NCBI GenBank assembly: GCA_027559495.1
Contig: JAMXSV010000023.1
Coordinates: 806,001 to 870,000, forward strand
From: Aurifilum marmelostoma
Lineage: Eukaryota > Ascomycota > Sordariomycetes > Diaporthales > Cryphonectriaceae
Direction: 5' to 3'
Length of the DNA: 64,000 bases
Part shown: positions 42,408 through 52,157 of the stretch, piece by piece
Numbering within the stretch: the stretch's first letter is position 1
Layout of the letters: every line of letters starts with the position of its first letter
Position numbers and translations under genes: made by a program
The notes under the pieces: generated by a model
Seen by the model: only the letters and a program-made list of their open reading frames with translations
What the model was told of the DNA's origin: nothing
The model's database searches: none

Positions 42408-45377
42408 ATGAAAACTGCTGCGTTCCTGCGCAGGATACGAGGAACCGCGGCGAACTTTACTGCCACAGCACGATACTCACAACAACGGCGAGCGAACCAT
42501 TCCAGGTCGATTCGGCCCAGCTTCTTTAGGGTTCAGCCTGCGCAGACTCCTGCCACGACACCGCACTCGAGTCCCCTCGCTCTGAGCCTTTCCGACGAAT
42601 TCAACCCACCCCCGACCAAGATCCACAGGCTCCCTCGCCCCTCCTGGCGGAGGCCCCCCCACTCGCTCCTCCTGTACCGCAAGGACGGCCTCGAGCCACC
42701 GTCCCCGATCGAGTGCATCGTTGACATCCCAGGCTCTGGCTTCCAAAACCTGATGCTCCAATACGTCCAGATCGTCTCCGTCCCGACGGCGGACTCGCCG
42801 GGGCCGTGCGTGCTGCTGCACTTTGACTCGCGACGCTATGTCTTTGGGCACATGTCCGAGGGCACGCAGCGCGTCATGACGCAGCGGCGGGTCGCCCTGT
42901 CCAAGCTCGACGAGATCTTCATCTCGGGCCCTGTCACGTGGAAGAGCGTCGGCGGGCTTCTGGGCACCATCCTCACCATTGCCGACGTCGTCGCCGCCCA
43001 GAAGCTGCCTGACGAGAGCAACAAGAAGAAGAAAAAGAAGGCAGACGGAAACCTGTCTACCATCGCGAGCCTCAAGATCTATGGCGCCGAAAACATCACA
43101 CACATGGTTGCCACCTCGCGGCGGTTCATCTTCCGCAAGGGACTGCCCCTGAGGTTACATGAGATACAGCACGAGTCCGCCAGGGACCACCAGCAGGGGA
43201 GGAAACCCGACTTCGAGGACGCCAACGTCAGGGTATGGTACGTGTCTCTGAAGCCTGATGCTGAGAACACCAGACCTCACGGCCGCAAGAGGAGCCACGA
43301 CGACATGATCGCCGAGGAGAAAGAGAGCCAAGAAAGTCCGGCGCAAGATGCGGACACGAGGCCGGCAGACCGACAGCTGGTCAAGTCTGTGGTCGACAAC
43401 ATGTTTGACTCGGAGTGGGAGCTCGATGCCCTGGTGGAGAGTAAGCTGCATCAGGTCAAACTGCCGGCGACAATTTTTGTCAAGGGCCCGGACGGCCAGA
43501 TGAAGAAGTACGAGGGCCCTATGCCTGGCGACAGCGAAATAGTACCCGACATCCAGGTTTTCACCCGGAGACCATGGCCAGCGACAAAGGTTGCCGCGCT
43601 GCCTCGCACCTCGCCCTCTAAACAGTCCATCTGCTATATTGTCAAGGGACAGCCCAGAAGAGGCAAGTTCGATGTGAAGGCAGCTGAGGAACTGGGTGTG
43701 CAAAGATGGGACTTTGGGAAGCTCACCAGCGGCAAGACGGTTAAGGGCAAGGACGACATAGACGTGACACCTGATATGGTCCTCGGGGCGACAATCTTGG
43801 GCCGCGGGTTCGCCTTCATCGATCTCCCTGACGAATCGTACATTAACGAATTACTGGCTCGTCCTGAATGGAGCGACGACTCGCTCATGGAAACCATTGA
43901 CATCATGTACTGGAATCTAGGACGCGACGTCCAGCATGACGAACGGGTCCAAGACTTCATGCAGAAGCGTGGGGGCAAGACCCATACAATCTTTTCGCCA
44001 GACATAAATCCCAACGGTATCGCCATGCACGGCGCGGCCAACAGCATGGTCAAGATGCACAGGATAGATCCTGATCGGTTCTCTCTCCCTGTATTTGACA
44101 ACAAGGCCAAGGGCCCCATCGCTGCACCCTTGCAGGTGGCTCAGGTCGGAGCCAAGCTGATACAATCGCCACGTGTGGAGGTCAAGGACGATGAGATCCT
44201 TCAACCCATGGACTTGATGCAACCAGTTCAAATGATGGACCCTAAGGTCATCGAGATGGCGGACAAAGCCAGGGCCAAGGTGGAAGACCCAGCCCTGCTC
44301 GCCGAAATCGAGGCCGCCGAAAAAGACATTCCGAATCGCGACCTCGAAGTCATTGCACTCGGTACAGGCTCCGCACTGCCGTCCAAATACCGCAACGTAT
44401 CGGCCACCCTCATCCGCGTTCCAGGCTACGGGTCCTACCTCTTCGACTGCGGAGAGAACACGCTCGGCCAGCTCCGCCGCATGTATGGCCACGACAGGGC
44501 CAACGAGATTCTCAGCGACCTGAAGGTGATTTGGATTAGCCATCTTCACGCAGATCACCACCTCGGCACTGCGAGCGTCATCGGGGCCTGGAACGAGGTG
44601 ACCATGACCAAAAAGACCGAGAACCACTCCGCCGCCGGCCCCGTCCCCCGCCTGAGCGTCGTTGCCCACACACATATGCTCGACTGGCTGCGTGAGTACG
44701 CCGATGTCGAAGACTTTGGCTTTGACCGCCTTCGTCTCATCAACATCAGAGGTCCTCCCCAGCGCGAGACCATCCAGGACCCCATCACCTTTGACCCAAC
44801 GTCGGCGGCCGCCAGGGAAACGGGCTTGACGCGCATCGATGCCTGCCGCGTAGACCACTGCCACGGGGCGCTGGCGTGCGTCTTCACGTGGCCGACGGGT
44901 CTCAAGGTGGCGTACTCTGGCGACTGCCGGCCCTCAGGCACATTTGTGCGGATCGGGCGGGGCTCTACGCTGCTGATCCATGAGAGCACGCTGGACGACG
45001 AACTGCGGGGGGACGCCTTTGTCAAGAAGCACTGCACCATGAGTGAGGCGCTCAGGGTGGCGCGACGGATGCAGGCCAGGCGGGTGCTGCTCACGCACTT
45101 TTCTCAGCGGTATCCCAAGATTGGCAACTCATTTGCTGCCACAAAGGAGGAGGGAGGTGGTCAGGACCAAGTGGTGCTCATGGCATTCGATATGATGCGC
45201 GTGAAGCTGGGTGATTTTAAGAAGGCGGAGCTGTTCTTGCCTGCGCTGAGGAAGATGCTAGAGGAGGAGGGGGCTCGGAAGCGGACGAGGCGGGTTCGTA
45301 GTTCTAACTTACGAGGATTGGAGAAGCGGATTCAGCTCATCGTCGTCTTTGATAGATGCTACCAACCAGTGCAATAG
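42408..45377 (+). CDS. TRZ1: tRNase Z, long form (ELAC2/TRZ1 type)
   Basis: This endonuclease removes the 3' trailer of precursor tRNAs in nucleus and mitochondria. The intronless frame encodes 989 residues, within the size range of fungal long forms. The first about 40 residues are Arg/Ala/Ser-rich without acidic residues (FLRRIRGTAANFTATARYSQQRR), like a mitochondrial presequence. The amino half holds the degenerate beta-lactamase-like domain. The catalytic half starts near 645: ALGTGSALPSKYRN (the PxKxRN loop), FDCGEN, then HLHADHHLG with His712, His714, Asp716 and His717 as metal ligands. GDCRPSG, LIHESTLDD and the LLTHFSQRYPK motif follow. A Lys-rich KKKKKK insert sits at about 205. The last 40 residues after the conserved part are not recognisable family sequence and may be a variable tail. 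Confidence 0.96.
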   Translation: MKTAAFLRRIRGTAANFTATARYSQQRRANHSRSIRPSFFRVQPAQTPATTPHSSPLALSLSDEFNPPPTKIHRLPRPSWRRPPHSLLLYRKDGLEPPSPIECIVDIPGSGFQNLMLQYVQIVSVPTADSPGPCVLLHFDSRRYVFGHMSEGTQRVMTQRRVALSKLDEIFISGPVTWKSVGGLLGTILTIADVVAAQKLPDESNKKKKKKADGNLSTIASLKIYGAENITHMVATSRRFIFRKGLPLRLHEIQHESARDHQQGRKPDFEDANVRVWYVSLKPDAENTRPHGRKRSHDDMIAEEKESQESPAQDADTRPADRQLVKSVVDNMFDSEWELDALVESKLHQVKLPATIFVKGPDGQMKKYEGPMPGDSEIVPDIQVFTRRPWPATKVAALPRTSPSKQSICYIVKGQPRRGKFDVKAAEELGVQRWDFGKLTSGKTVKGKDDIDVTPDMVLGATILGRGFAFIDLPDESYINELLARPEWSDDSLMETIDIMYWNLGRDVQHDERVQDFMQKRGGKTHTIFSPDINPNGIAMHGAANSMVKMHRIDPDRFSLPVFDNKAKGPIAAPLQVAQVGAKLIQSPRVEVKDDEILQPMDLMQPVQMMDPKVIEMADKARAKVEDPALLAEIEAAEKDIPNRDLEVIALGTGSALPSKYRNVSATLIRVPGYGSYLFDCGENTLGQLRRMYGHDRANEILSDLKVIWISHLHADHHLGTASVIGAWNEVTMTKKTENHSAAGPVPRLSVVAHTHMLDWLREYADVEDFGFDRLRLINIRGPPQRETIQDPITFDPTSAAARETGLTRIDACRVDHCHGALACVFTWPTGLKVAYSGDCRPSGTFVRIGRGSTLLIHESTLDDELRGDAFVKKHCTMSEALRVARRMQARRVLLTHFSQRYPKIGNSFAATKEEGGGQDQVVLMAFDMMRVKLGDFKKAELFLPALRKMLEEEGARKRTRRVRSSNLRGLEKRIQLIVVFDRCYQPVQ

Positions 45378-45852
45378 TACCGCTTGTGTATCTATTTATC
45401 GAACCACTCCAAGCTCTCGGGCCCGATGTATACGATATCTGGAATAGTGGCAAGCAGATGTGGGAAGAAGAATCTTGACAAAAAGCAGAGTGTTGATTAT
45501 GGACACGTTCAAGCAAATAAGATCATTATCTTTATTCTAGGCTGTAGAAAGGAACAAAGTAAAGAAGGAAAATGTAGAACAGTTTCCTGTTAGCTGGAGA
45601 ATGAGGCAGTAATTATGCTCTGTATACAAAGGGAAAAAGTATACCTGTCAAGGTAGGTAGATAGATACTCTGGAGAAGTAGACGACTGTCTACCTGGAGA
45701 TCACATGGCTCCGTCAAGTTGCATATACAGGGCCAGCCCTTTGGTATACCACAACTATCCCATCCTTCCCCCCCCCCCCCCCCCCTTTCCCTTCGGCCAT
45801 CCTCCATTCTACAAAACGTCCGGGCATACTCCGGCTCCTCCTGACCATCCTC
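45378..45852. other. Convergent intergenic region with a C18 run
   Basis: This separates the stops of tRNase Z (+) and the His/Asp-rich protein gene (-). A run of 18 C at 45768-45785 lies 67 bases past the stop of the latter, probably in its 3' UTR (as G on the sense strand). Confidence 0.6.
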
Positions 45853-48189
45853 TCACCGTCGCTCGCCCCTCCTGTAGCCGCTGCCGACAATGTTGGAGGC
45901 AGATTCGCCCGGCAGGATGGTGCCTTCGGGAATGCCATCGAGCGAGTGGCGTCCGTCGGCGGGTGCAGAAGACAGCCTGTCGATCTTGGCGAGGGCGGTC
46001 CGGAATCCCTGGGGGGTCAGGGGTGCGCTGTTGTTCGAGGTAGCGGCTGCGGCGGCAGACTTGTCCTGCTGCTTCAACTTTCTAGAATCCTTCTTGGAGG
46101 AGACTGAGCGGTGGTGATGGTGGTGATGATGGCTGCTGCCGCTTCTTCTTGTTGACTCGCCTGTAGTGGTGATAATATTGACCTGTTCAGATCTATCGTA
46201 TGTGGGCCAAACGGTGATTCCCGACGAATCTGCCACAGACCTGTGGTTGGCGAAAGTACCTTGATTGGCCGTGGGAGGAGTGCGAGGAGCCTCCCGTGGG
46301 TTCAGGAACTTATCATCAGCATCGACCACCCTGTTCGCCATTGCAGTTTGAAGATCATTTGGCCGCTGGATGACTGTTGGCACGGGAGACGGGTGAGGCG
46401 GCACCGTCCAGTCGTTACTGTAGGCACTGGAGGCGACGGTGGTTCTCGGGAAATAATAGGCAGTACCATCTGATTCGTCGTCGTCGTCGTCGTCATCGTC
46501 GTTGTCGTCATCGCCATCCAAGAACGGGAAACGATGTTGTGGCGGAATACAGGGCACTGGTGGTGGTGATGACGATGATGTTGGGTTCATTGTATGTACA
46601 GAGATATCCGTCCACTGAGTGGGATCGAACGTCGTCTCTGCACCACAACGGCCATCAACTCCGCCTCCTGCCACCTTATTCTTCACATCCAGCGGCGAGG
46701 GCACAGCCGACGCGGCAACCTGGCTCCTGAAAGCAGGATGCTGGTGCTGGTCGCCCACATCACTAAAGGCACCCCACCACCTCTGCGATGCATATGCAGC
46801 CTCCAGACTGTCATCATCTTCGTCCGTGTCTCCCTCCTCGCTGTGGTAGCAGTCTATGAGTTGTTCAATGGTGTCAGCGTAGGATAAGGTGGTGGGAGCA
46901 CGCGCGGTGGAGCGGTGGCGGGGCGACGACGTGGAGGCAGTAGATTCGTGCAGCTGAGCATGACGATCTGTGCGATGATGATGGCGAAGGGTGTCATTAA
47001 CATCACTGTGACGGTGGCCGTGATGATGATGATGATGATGATGCTGCCGAGATGTTTTGATCATCGTGGTTGATGAGGATACAGAGTGATGAGAGGAAGA
47101 AGAGAGCTGCTTTTGCTTACCAGTACCGGAGGCGCTAGATCTTTTGGCCTCGCCCGGCAGGACAGCCTCAGAGCTCAGCAACGGTAGCTGATCCCTAGAA
47201 GGACTTTCCGGGCCGGCTTGCTCCCTCGAGCGCCGACCATCAGATGACGTTTTGCCTCTGTTGGAGCCAGAGTCACGATGCTCATCCAGACTCTTCTTAC
47301 CGTCCTGGTGCGAACGAGATCCACGACCACTACTCCGCTTCCACCCCTCAACAGGCCGGCGGTGATGCCTCTTTCTCTTCAACACAACCCGCCGAACCCT
47401 TTTGACCGTCCTCGCCAGCCTCTCGCTCCGCCGCACCACCTCCTCCGTTTCTGTCCTATCTTCCTCGTCTCCACGAGAGAGGCCCGAGATCCACGCCTGC
47501 ACCAGCCTCAACAGCGCCGGCTCGCCCTCCTCGCCTCGTTTTCTACGCGACGACCGGCCACGTAGCCCAGCCCGCAGGTCACAGAGTGCCCCCACGCTCG
47601 CGCCCACAACAGCCACCACGCAGGCCTCACACCCGCCCCTGATCCGCGGGAGCACCCTCGCCCCCGCAGGACACCCGACCCTGTCCAGGACCTCGGAGCC
47701 CGTCGACAGGCCCAGCAGCGCGTGCATGCGGTCCACAAAATCCCTGACCCGGGCCACTGTGTCGCCGTCCAGCTGCTTGTTGCTGCTGTTCTTTTCATTG
47801 TTGTACCGTCCCGGCCGCGCGAGGTACTTCTCCAGCGGGACGAGCCGGGAGGTGGCCTCCTCGGTGATGAGCAGGAAGACGTGCCGCACCACCCAGGGGT
47901 TGAGGTCGTGGTGCGCAGGGCAGAGCACCGCGCACTCTGGGATCACGTCCTCGAGCTTCAGGTTGAGGTGTCTGTTGGCTGATATGTACAGGCGCGAGAG
48001 GAGGTTGTGGGGCCGGAGGAGAGGTTTTGGGAGGTTGGCGGTGATGTCGCGTGCCTGGCTGGCTAGCCAGAGCTCGCTAGGAACGCCCGTGGCCGGGTCG
48101 AGGAGGCGGAGTGGGAGCGACAGGAGGGATGCGAGGGCGATAACCTCTTCGGGGGCCAGAGAGGACAGACGTCGGTGGTGGTAGACCAT
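45853..48189 (-). CDS. Fungal protein of unknown function, His- and Asp-rich low complexity
   Basis: A single-exon frame encodes 778 residues. The N-terminal about 210 residues look globular and conserved in style: PEEVIALASLLSLPLRLLDP, LLRPHNLLSRLYISANRHLNL, VIPECAVLCPAHHDLNPWVVRHVFLLI, and RVRDFVDRMHALLGL. The rest is low complexity: an Arg/Lys-rich basic part (KRVRRVVLKRKRHHRRP), two histidine runs (8 and 7 residues), a 12-residue Asp/Asn run (DDDNDDDDDDDD) and Ser/Thr tracts. The C-terminus is more ordered again (GFRTALAKIDRLSSAPADGRHSLDGIPEGTILPG) and ends in RRGERR. I recognise no family. The histidine and aspartate runs could bind metal, but that is inference; trinucleotide repeat growth is an equally good explanation. 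Confidence 0.8.
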   Translation of the reverse strand: MVYHHRRLSSLAPEEVIALASLLSLPLRLLDPATGVPSELWLASQARDITANLPKPLLRPHNLLSRLYISANRHLNLKLEDVIPECAVLCPAHHDLNPWVVRHVFLLITEEATSRLVPLEKYLARPGRYNNEKNSSNKQLDGDTVARVRDFVDRMHALLGLSTGSEVLDRVGCPAGARVLPRIRGGCEACVVAVVGASVGALCDLRAGLRGRSSRRKRGEEGEPALLRLVQAWISGLSRGDEEDRTETEEVVRRSERLARTVKRVRRVVLKRKRHHRRPVEGWKRSSGRGSRSHQDGKKSLDEHRDSGSNRGKTSSDGRRSREQAGPESPSRDQLPLLSSEAVLPGEAKRSSASGTGKQKQLSSSSHHSVSSSTTMIKTSRQHHHHHHHHGHRHSDVNDTLRHHHRTDRHAQLHESTASTSSPRHRSTARAPTTLSYADTIEQLIDCYHSEEGDTDEDDDSLEAAYASQRWWGAFSDVGDQHQHPAFRSQVAASAVPSPLDVKNKVAGGGVDGRCGAETTFDPTQWTDISVHTMNPTSSSSPPPVPCIPPQHRFPFLDGDDDNDDDDDDDDESDGTAYYFPRTTVASSAYSNDWTVPPHPSPVPTVIQRPNDLQTAMANRVVDADDKFLNPREAPRTPPTANQGTFANHRSVADSSGITVWPTYDRSEQVNIITTTGESTRRSGSSHHHHHHHRSVSSKKDSRKLKQQDKSAAAAATSNNSAPLTPQGFRTALAKIDRLSSAPADGRHSLDGIPEGTILPGESASNIVGSGYRRGERR

Positions 48190-49538
48190 CTTGACCAGCT
48201 TGTTTGGTACGATGTCCTCTTGAGTGCGAAGAATATAATAATAGTAATTCCTCGTGTACTGTTTGTCCGGGCACCGAGGGCAATACCGTGGTGGTGTGTT
48301 GTTGGGGTCACTATTTCCTGTCGTGAGACGTCTACTCGAAGAAGACGAGAGTTTAACAGCCGTCCTGAACCAGCAGAGAGGATGAGTAGATGCGTGTGCG
48401 TATGTGAATGTGTATCTAGTTCGTCAGTAGGAAGATCCAGAGAGTCTATACCGGACATGGGAAGACAGCGGAGGAAGGGTATTATATCGATTCCCCGTGG
48501 GAACAATTGCCGGTGTCATGACGTTCTCTGCCTAGGAACCTCAAACAATGCCTTTGACATAGGGTAGCTGACGACTTGGAGGACCGGACAAGCAGAGGCT
48601 TTTCTCTCTTTGATTTCCTTTGACAGGGCTGTCTGTGCTGTACTGTGCTGTTGACTTGTCCCTGCTTTCCTAGGCGACCATAAACCCATGGTCTTTGTTC
48701 TTCCCGATGGTTCTCAGAGACAATAAGGCTACCATCTGTAGGCTCTCACGCCTCCACAAGGGCATTGTTTGGATGGCGGTCCGGTGAAAGCCATTGTGGG
48801 ATCGACCCATCATCTATCTTCCGACAGCCATACAGCGATATTGCTGCCGTCAGTAGGCGCCGACATCATTGCTGGCTGAAAAGGCGTTCTCTGATGGCTC
48901 AATTTCCACTCGTTATCCAAGCCCGCTCCTTTCGAACAGGTGAATCTGGAAAAGAGAAAACCCTTCCATGATGGAAGGACGCTGATGGCATCCAAGGGGC
49001 AGTGTGTCGTCGACCTGCACCTGTTGGAAATTTGCGGTCAACAAATGTACAGTATCCTAACAAGAATCGGGCTCCTGCCATAAGAGTAGAGAGGGGGCCC
49101 TATCCACATCGATCGAGTGTCATCGGTGTCACAGGGTATGACCAATGTTTGCGACCTGGATCGTTGGCAGGGCTCTGAGGAGACACATCCTGTTCTACCC
49201 ATTTCAACTGTAGGCGGTCGCCAGAGAGGGACGATGGTGGTACAAAAGGCCAGATAGATTGAGCTTCGCCGTCTCATGTATGCCCGCGGATGCATACTCG
49301 CGTTCGTTCAGTGGGTAATAATAATCCGTTTGATGCCCGTATCCTTCCCAATCCCACAAAAGAAATCGCATTCTGCCGAACAAGACGATGTAGATGGGAC
49401 CCCAATAGCGCCAAACCGTTCCGAGCACCTTGCCACTAGCCTAGCCATCCTGATGTAGTAAACCCAGATTAAGTATGTCTGCATTTCTCGACGCTGTCAG
49501 GTTCACCTCCCCCCCTCTCCCTTTTTGGGTTTTCCCCT
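48190..49538. other. Intergenic region between two minus-strand genes
   Basis: It carries the upstream region of the His/Asp-rich gene and the 3' UTR of the LAMMER kinase gene. A short GTGTGTGC-like stretch is present at 48391-48410. No gene is convincing. Confidence 0.5.
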
Positions 49539-52157
49539 TCAGCCGTGCACGCTACGAGCTGCGTGCGCCCCTTGAGTCCGCATTCTCTCCATCTTGATCT
49601 TGGCGGCCTCGGTGCCGTCGTCAGGGTGGGCTGTCTCCTTGAACCAGGGGTGCTGCAGGGCTTGCTTCGCCGTGATACGATGCTGCGGATCGTAGACAAA
49701 GATCTTCTTGAGAAGGTCCTTGAAGTTCTTCAGAAAAGCCGTGTTGCTAGGTATGATGTCCTGCAGAGAGAAAGTCCAGTTAGCAGGCTGTTTTCAGGGG
49801 CTGGTCAGATATCGACAGGGAGCTTTCTCGAGACTTACGTCCAGCTTCTTCATAGCCTTGACGAACCGTCGCGAGGCCCTAGTGGTCTCCTGTTGCGGAT
49901 AGTCCAGTTTGCCTCTCTTGAAGTATCTACTTTGGTGTCAGCTGAGCCCCCTAAATAAATCAAGGAATATGAACAGAAGAGACATGACATACTTCGAGGC
50001 TGGATTGCCGCCACCACCGCTCCTACCCATTTTGTTGAGCCGGGTGACGAGGTAGCTATCGATCCGGGTACCAACGACGTTCTCCATCATGGCCAGATGC
50101 TCCAGATTTTCATGGGTCTGGAAAAGTGCATCGCCCGTGAAGAACTCGACAAGAATACATCCGATACTCCAGATGTCACAAGGAAACGACCATCCAAGGC
50201 CGAGGATGATCTCAGGTGCTCGATAGTGCCGAGTCGAGACCACCGACGAGTGGTATTCGTCCTGGAAGGTGGCGGAGCCAAAGTCGATGAGCCGGATCTC
50301 CGTATCCAGGAGGACACGCCGTTGGGTGGCGTTCCTGTTGACTGAGGTCGAGGACGAGGGAATCTTGCGGTTGTACGTAAATGTCTGATACGCACTGTCG
50401 TATAACAGGATGTTCTCGGGTTTGAGATCCGTGTGAATAAGGTTCAGATCGTGGAGGACTAGAAATAAATTGTCAGGACGGCTTCTCAAGGACGACGATG
50501 GCGAGCAACGAGTGCGACTTACAAGCCACGCTCGTGAGGAGCTGACGAGCAAAACTCTGTATCTGGCTGTTGGGGAACGGGACAAAGGAGTTGCCCTTGA
50601 GGAAGTCAAAGACGCTCTGACCCAGCAGGTCCATCACGATGCAGATGTGACCCCGGTAGTCAAAGCAATCGCGGAGGTGTATGCACCGGTTGCGATTTTC
50701 TGGGTCGTTGGCCTTCAGGGTCGCCAGGACTCGAAGCTCGATCCTCGATGCATCTCTGTACTTTTGGACGGAACGAATGATCTTGACGGCGACCAGTTCA
50801 TTGCGCCTTTGGTCGCGGGCCTGGACAACCTTACCAAAGGTGCCCTGACCCAACATCTTCATCATCTGGTCTGTAGTGGAAAAGCGGGGTCAGTACGTAT
50901 AGTCCAACCTCGTGAGGCGGAGCCTAGGGAATGGAGGGGGAGGCTTACAGTTATCAGTCAGTGGCGCGTCGGGGACGACGATATAGTGACCGTCATTGTC
51001 GTCAACATTTCCACCCTTGTATGACTGCGAAGGATAAAAAACACTGATCAGCTTGGATTTTCTTGCTTTACTTTCCTCTTCGCACCCGGATATCCCGGAG
51101 CGGGGAAGGGATCACTTACGTCTGGAATCACTCGGACGTGAACCTCGCCGGCCTTCTTGGGTGGGTAGGGGGGAGGCTGGTAGCTAGGGAAGTTGTGACC
51201 GACGATGGCGTTCTCCCTACGCTTGACCTCATTGGCAACCTGCTGCCGAGTCCGCTTCCTCTTCTGGCCCGGCTGACCCTCGTAGTCATATTGACCGTTT
51301 GAGGACAGGGACCCGAGGGAGGTGGCAGCGGTGGTGTGGATGGCCGAGTCAGTGCGGCCGCTGGACGAGTTGGTCGAGCCTGAGGGGGTCCCGTTCTGCT
51401 GGCGAGGAGTTGTGGTCGACCCGTTGAGCCTGCTGTGGTGAACAGGATCATAGCGGGTGCCCAGGGTCGTGGGGACATCATCGTCTCGCTTCCGCCGCTT
51501 GGGGGCATGGCGGGCAGCAGATGTATTGGCGCTCACGGGGCCGGCGCCGCCACCATTGGTGGTGGTGGTGGTGGTACCATTGGTGTAGCTGTAGGCCGAT
51601 GGTGCTGTTGTGCTCAGCGTCTGTTGTGAGTTGGATACGGTAGAGACCGTGGCACTGTCGGGCTCGGGGGTGTCGTCAATGACGATGATCTCCTTGGGCG
51701 GCTGGCCGCCGTAGAACTTCTTCCAGTCGACAGGGCTGTCTCGTCTCCTCTTCTTGTTGTTATTGTTGTTGGAGGAGGAGGATGAGGACTGGGCCTGGGA
51801 AGACGCAGCAGCCGTCGAAGGGGCCATGGCAGTGTAGTCCTGTTCGGCGATGGCCCGCAGGTCGCCTACCTCTTGCCGATGGGAACGGGCCAAGGAGGAG
51901 TTGCTGGTGAAGGAAGACCCATTAATGGTGCCGGAGGAGGCCTGTGTACTCGACGAGGGGATGTAGTTCGAAGTCGACGCCGAGGTGGGATACGACGAGG
52001 CCCCGAGCCGGCTGGGGGTGGGGAGGAGCTGGTTGGTGGTCGATCGAAAGGCAGTGGAGGAGGTGTTTGTCGGGTAGTAGGGGAAGTGGTGTGGACGCGA
52101 CGGGTGATGGTAATGTGAATGCGGGATTGTAGCAGTCGCAGTTGTGGGAGTCGACAT
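49539..52157 (-). CDS. LKH1: LAMMER-type dual-specificity protein kinase (CLK/Lkh1/Kns1 family)
   Basis: LAMMER kinases phosphorylate splicing factors and other targets; fungal members affect growth, filamentation and stress responses. Six exons (52157-51120, 51024-50949, 50870-50523, 50458-49993, 49926-49839, 49760-49539) join in frame to 745 residues, with introns of 64-95 bp. Residues 1-370 are disordered (Ser, Thr, Asn, His). The domain is announced by [15 protein letters not shown]. Then come the Gly loop LGQGTFGKV (378-386), Lys401 in VAVKII, the catalytic loop HTDLKPEN with Asp498, DFG at 546-548 and the signature EHLAMMENV at about 607-615, where the usual Arg of the LAMMER motif is Asn. 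The catalytic loop with Thr in place of Arg (HTDLKPE rather than HRDLKPE) is typical of this family. The leader region upstream is rich in short repeats. Confidence 0.95.

Noticed and set aside
43917..44864. 315-codon minus-strand frame
   Set aside because: It is antisense to the catalytic half of tRNase Z, whose motifs are all on the plus strand.
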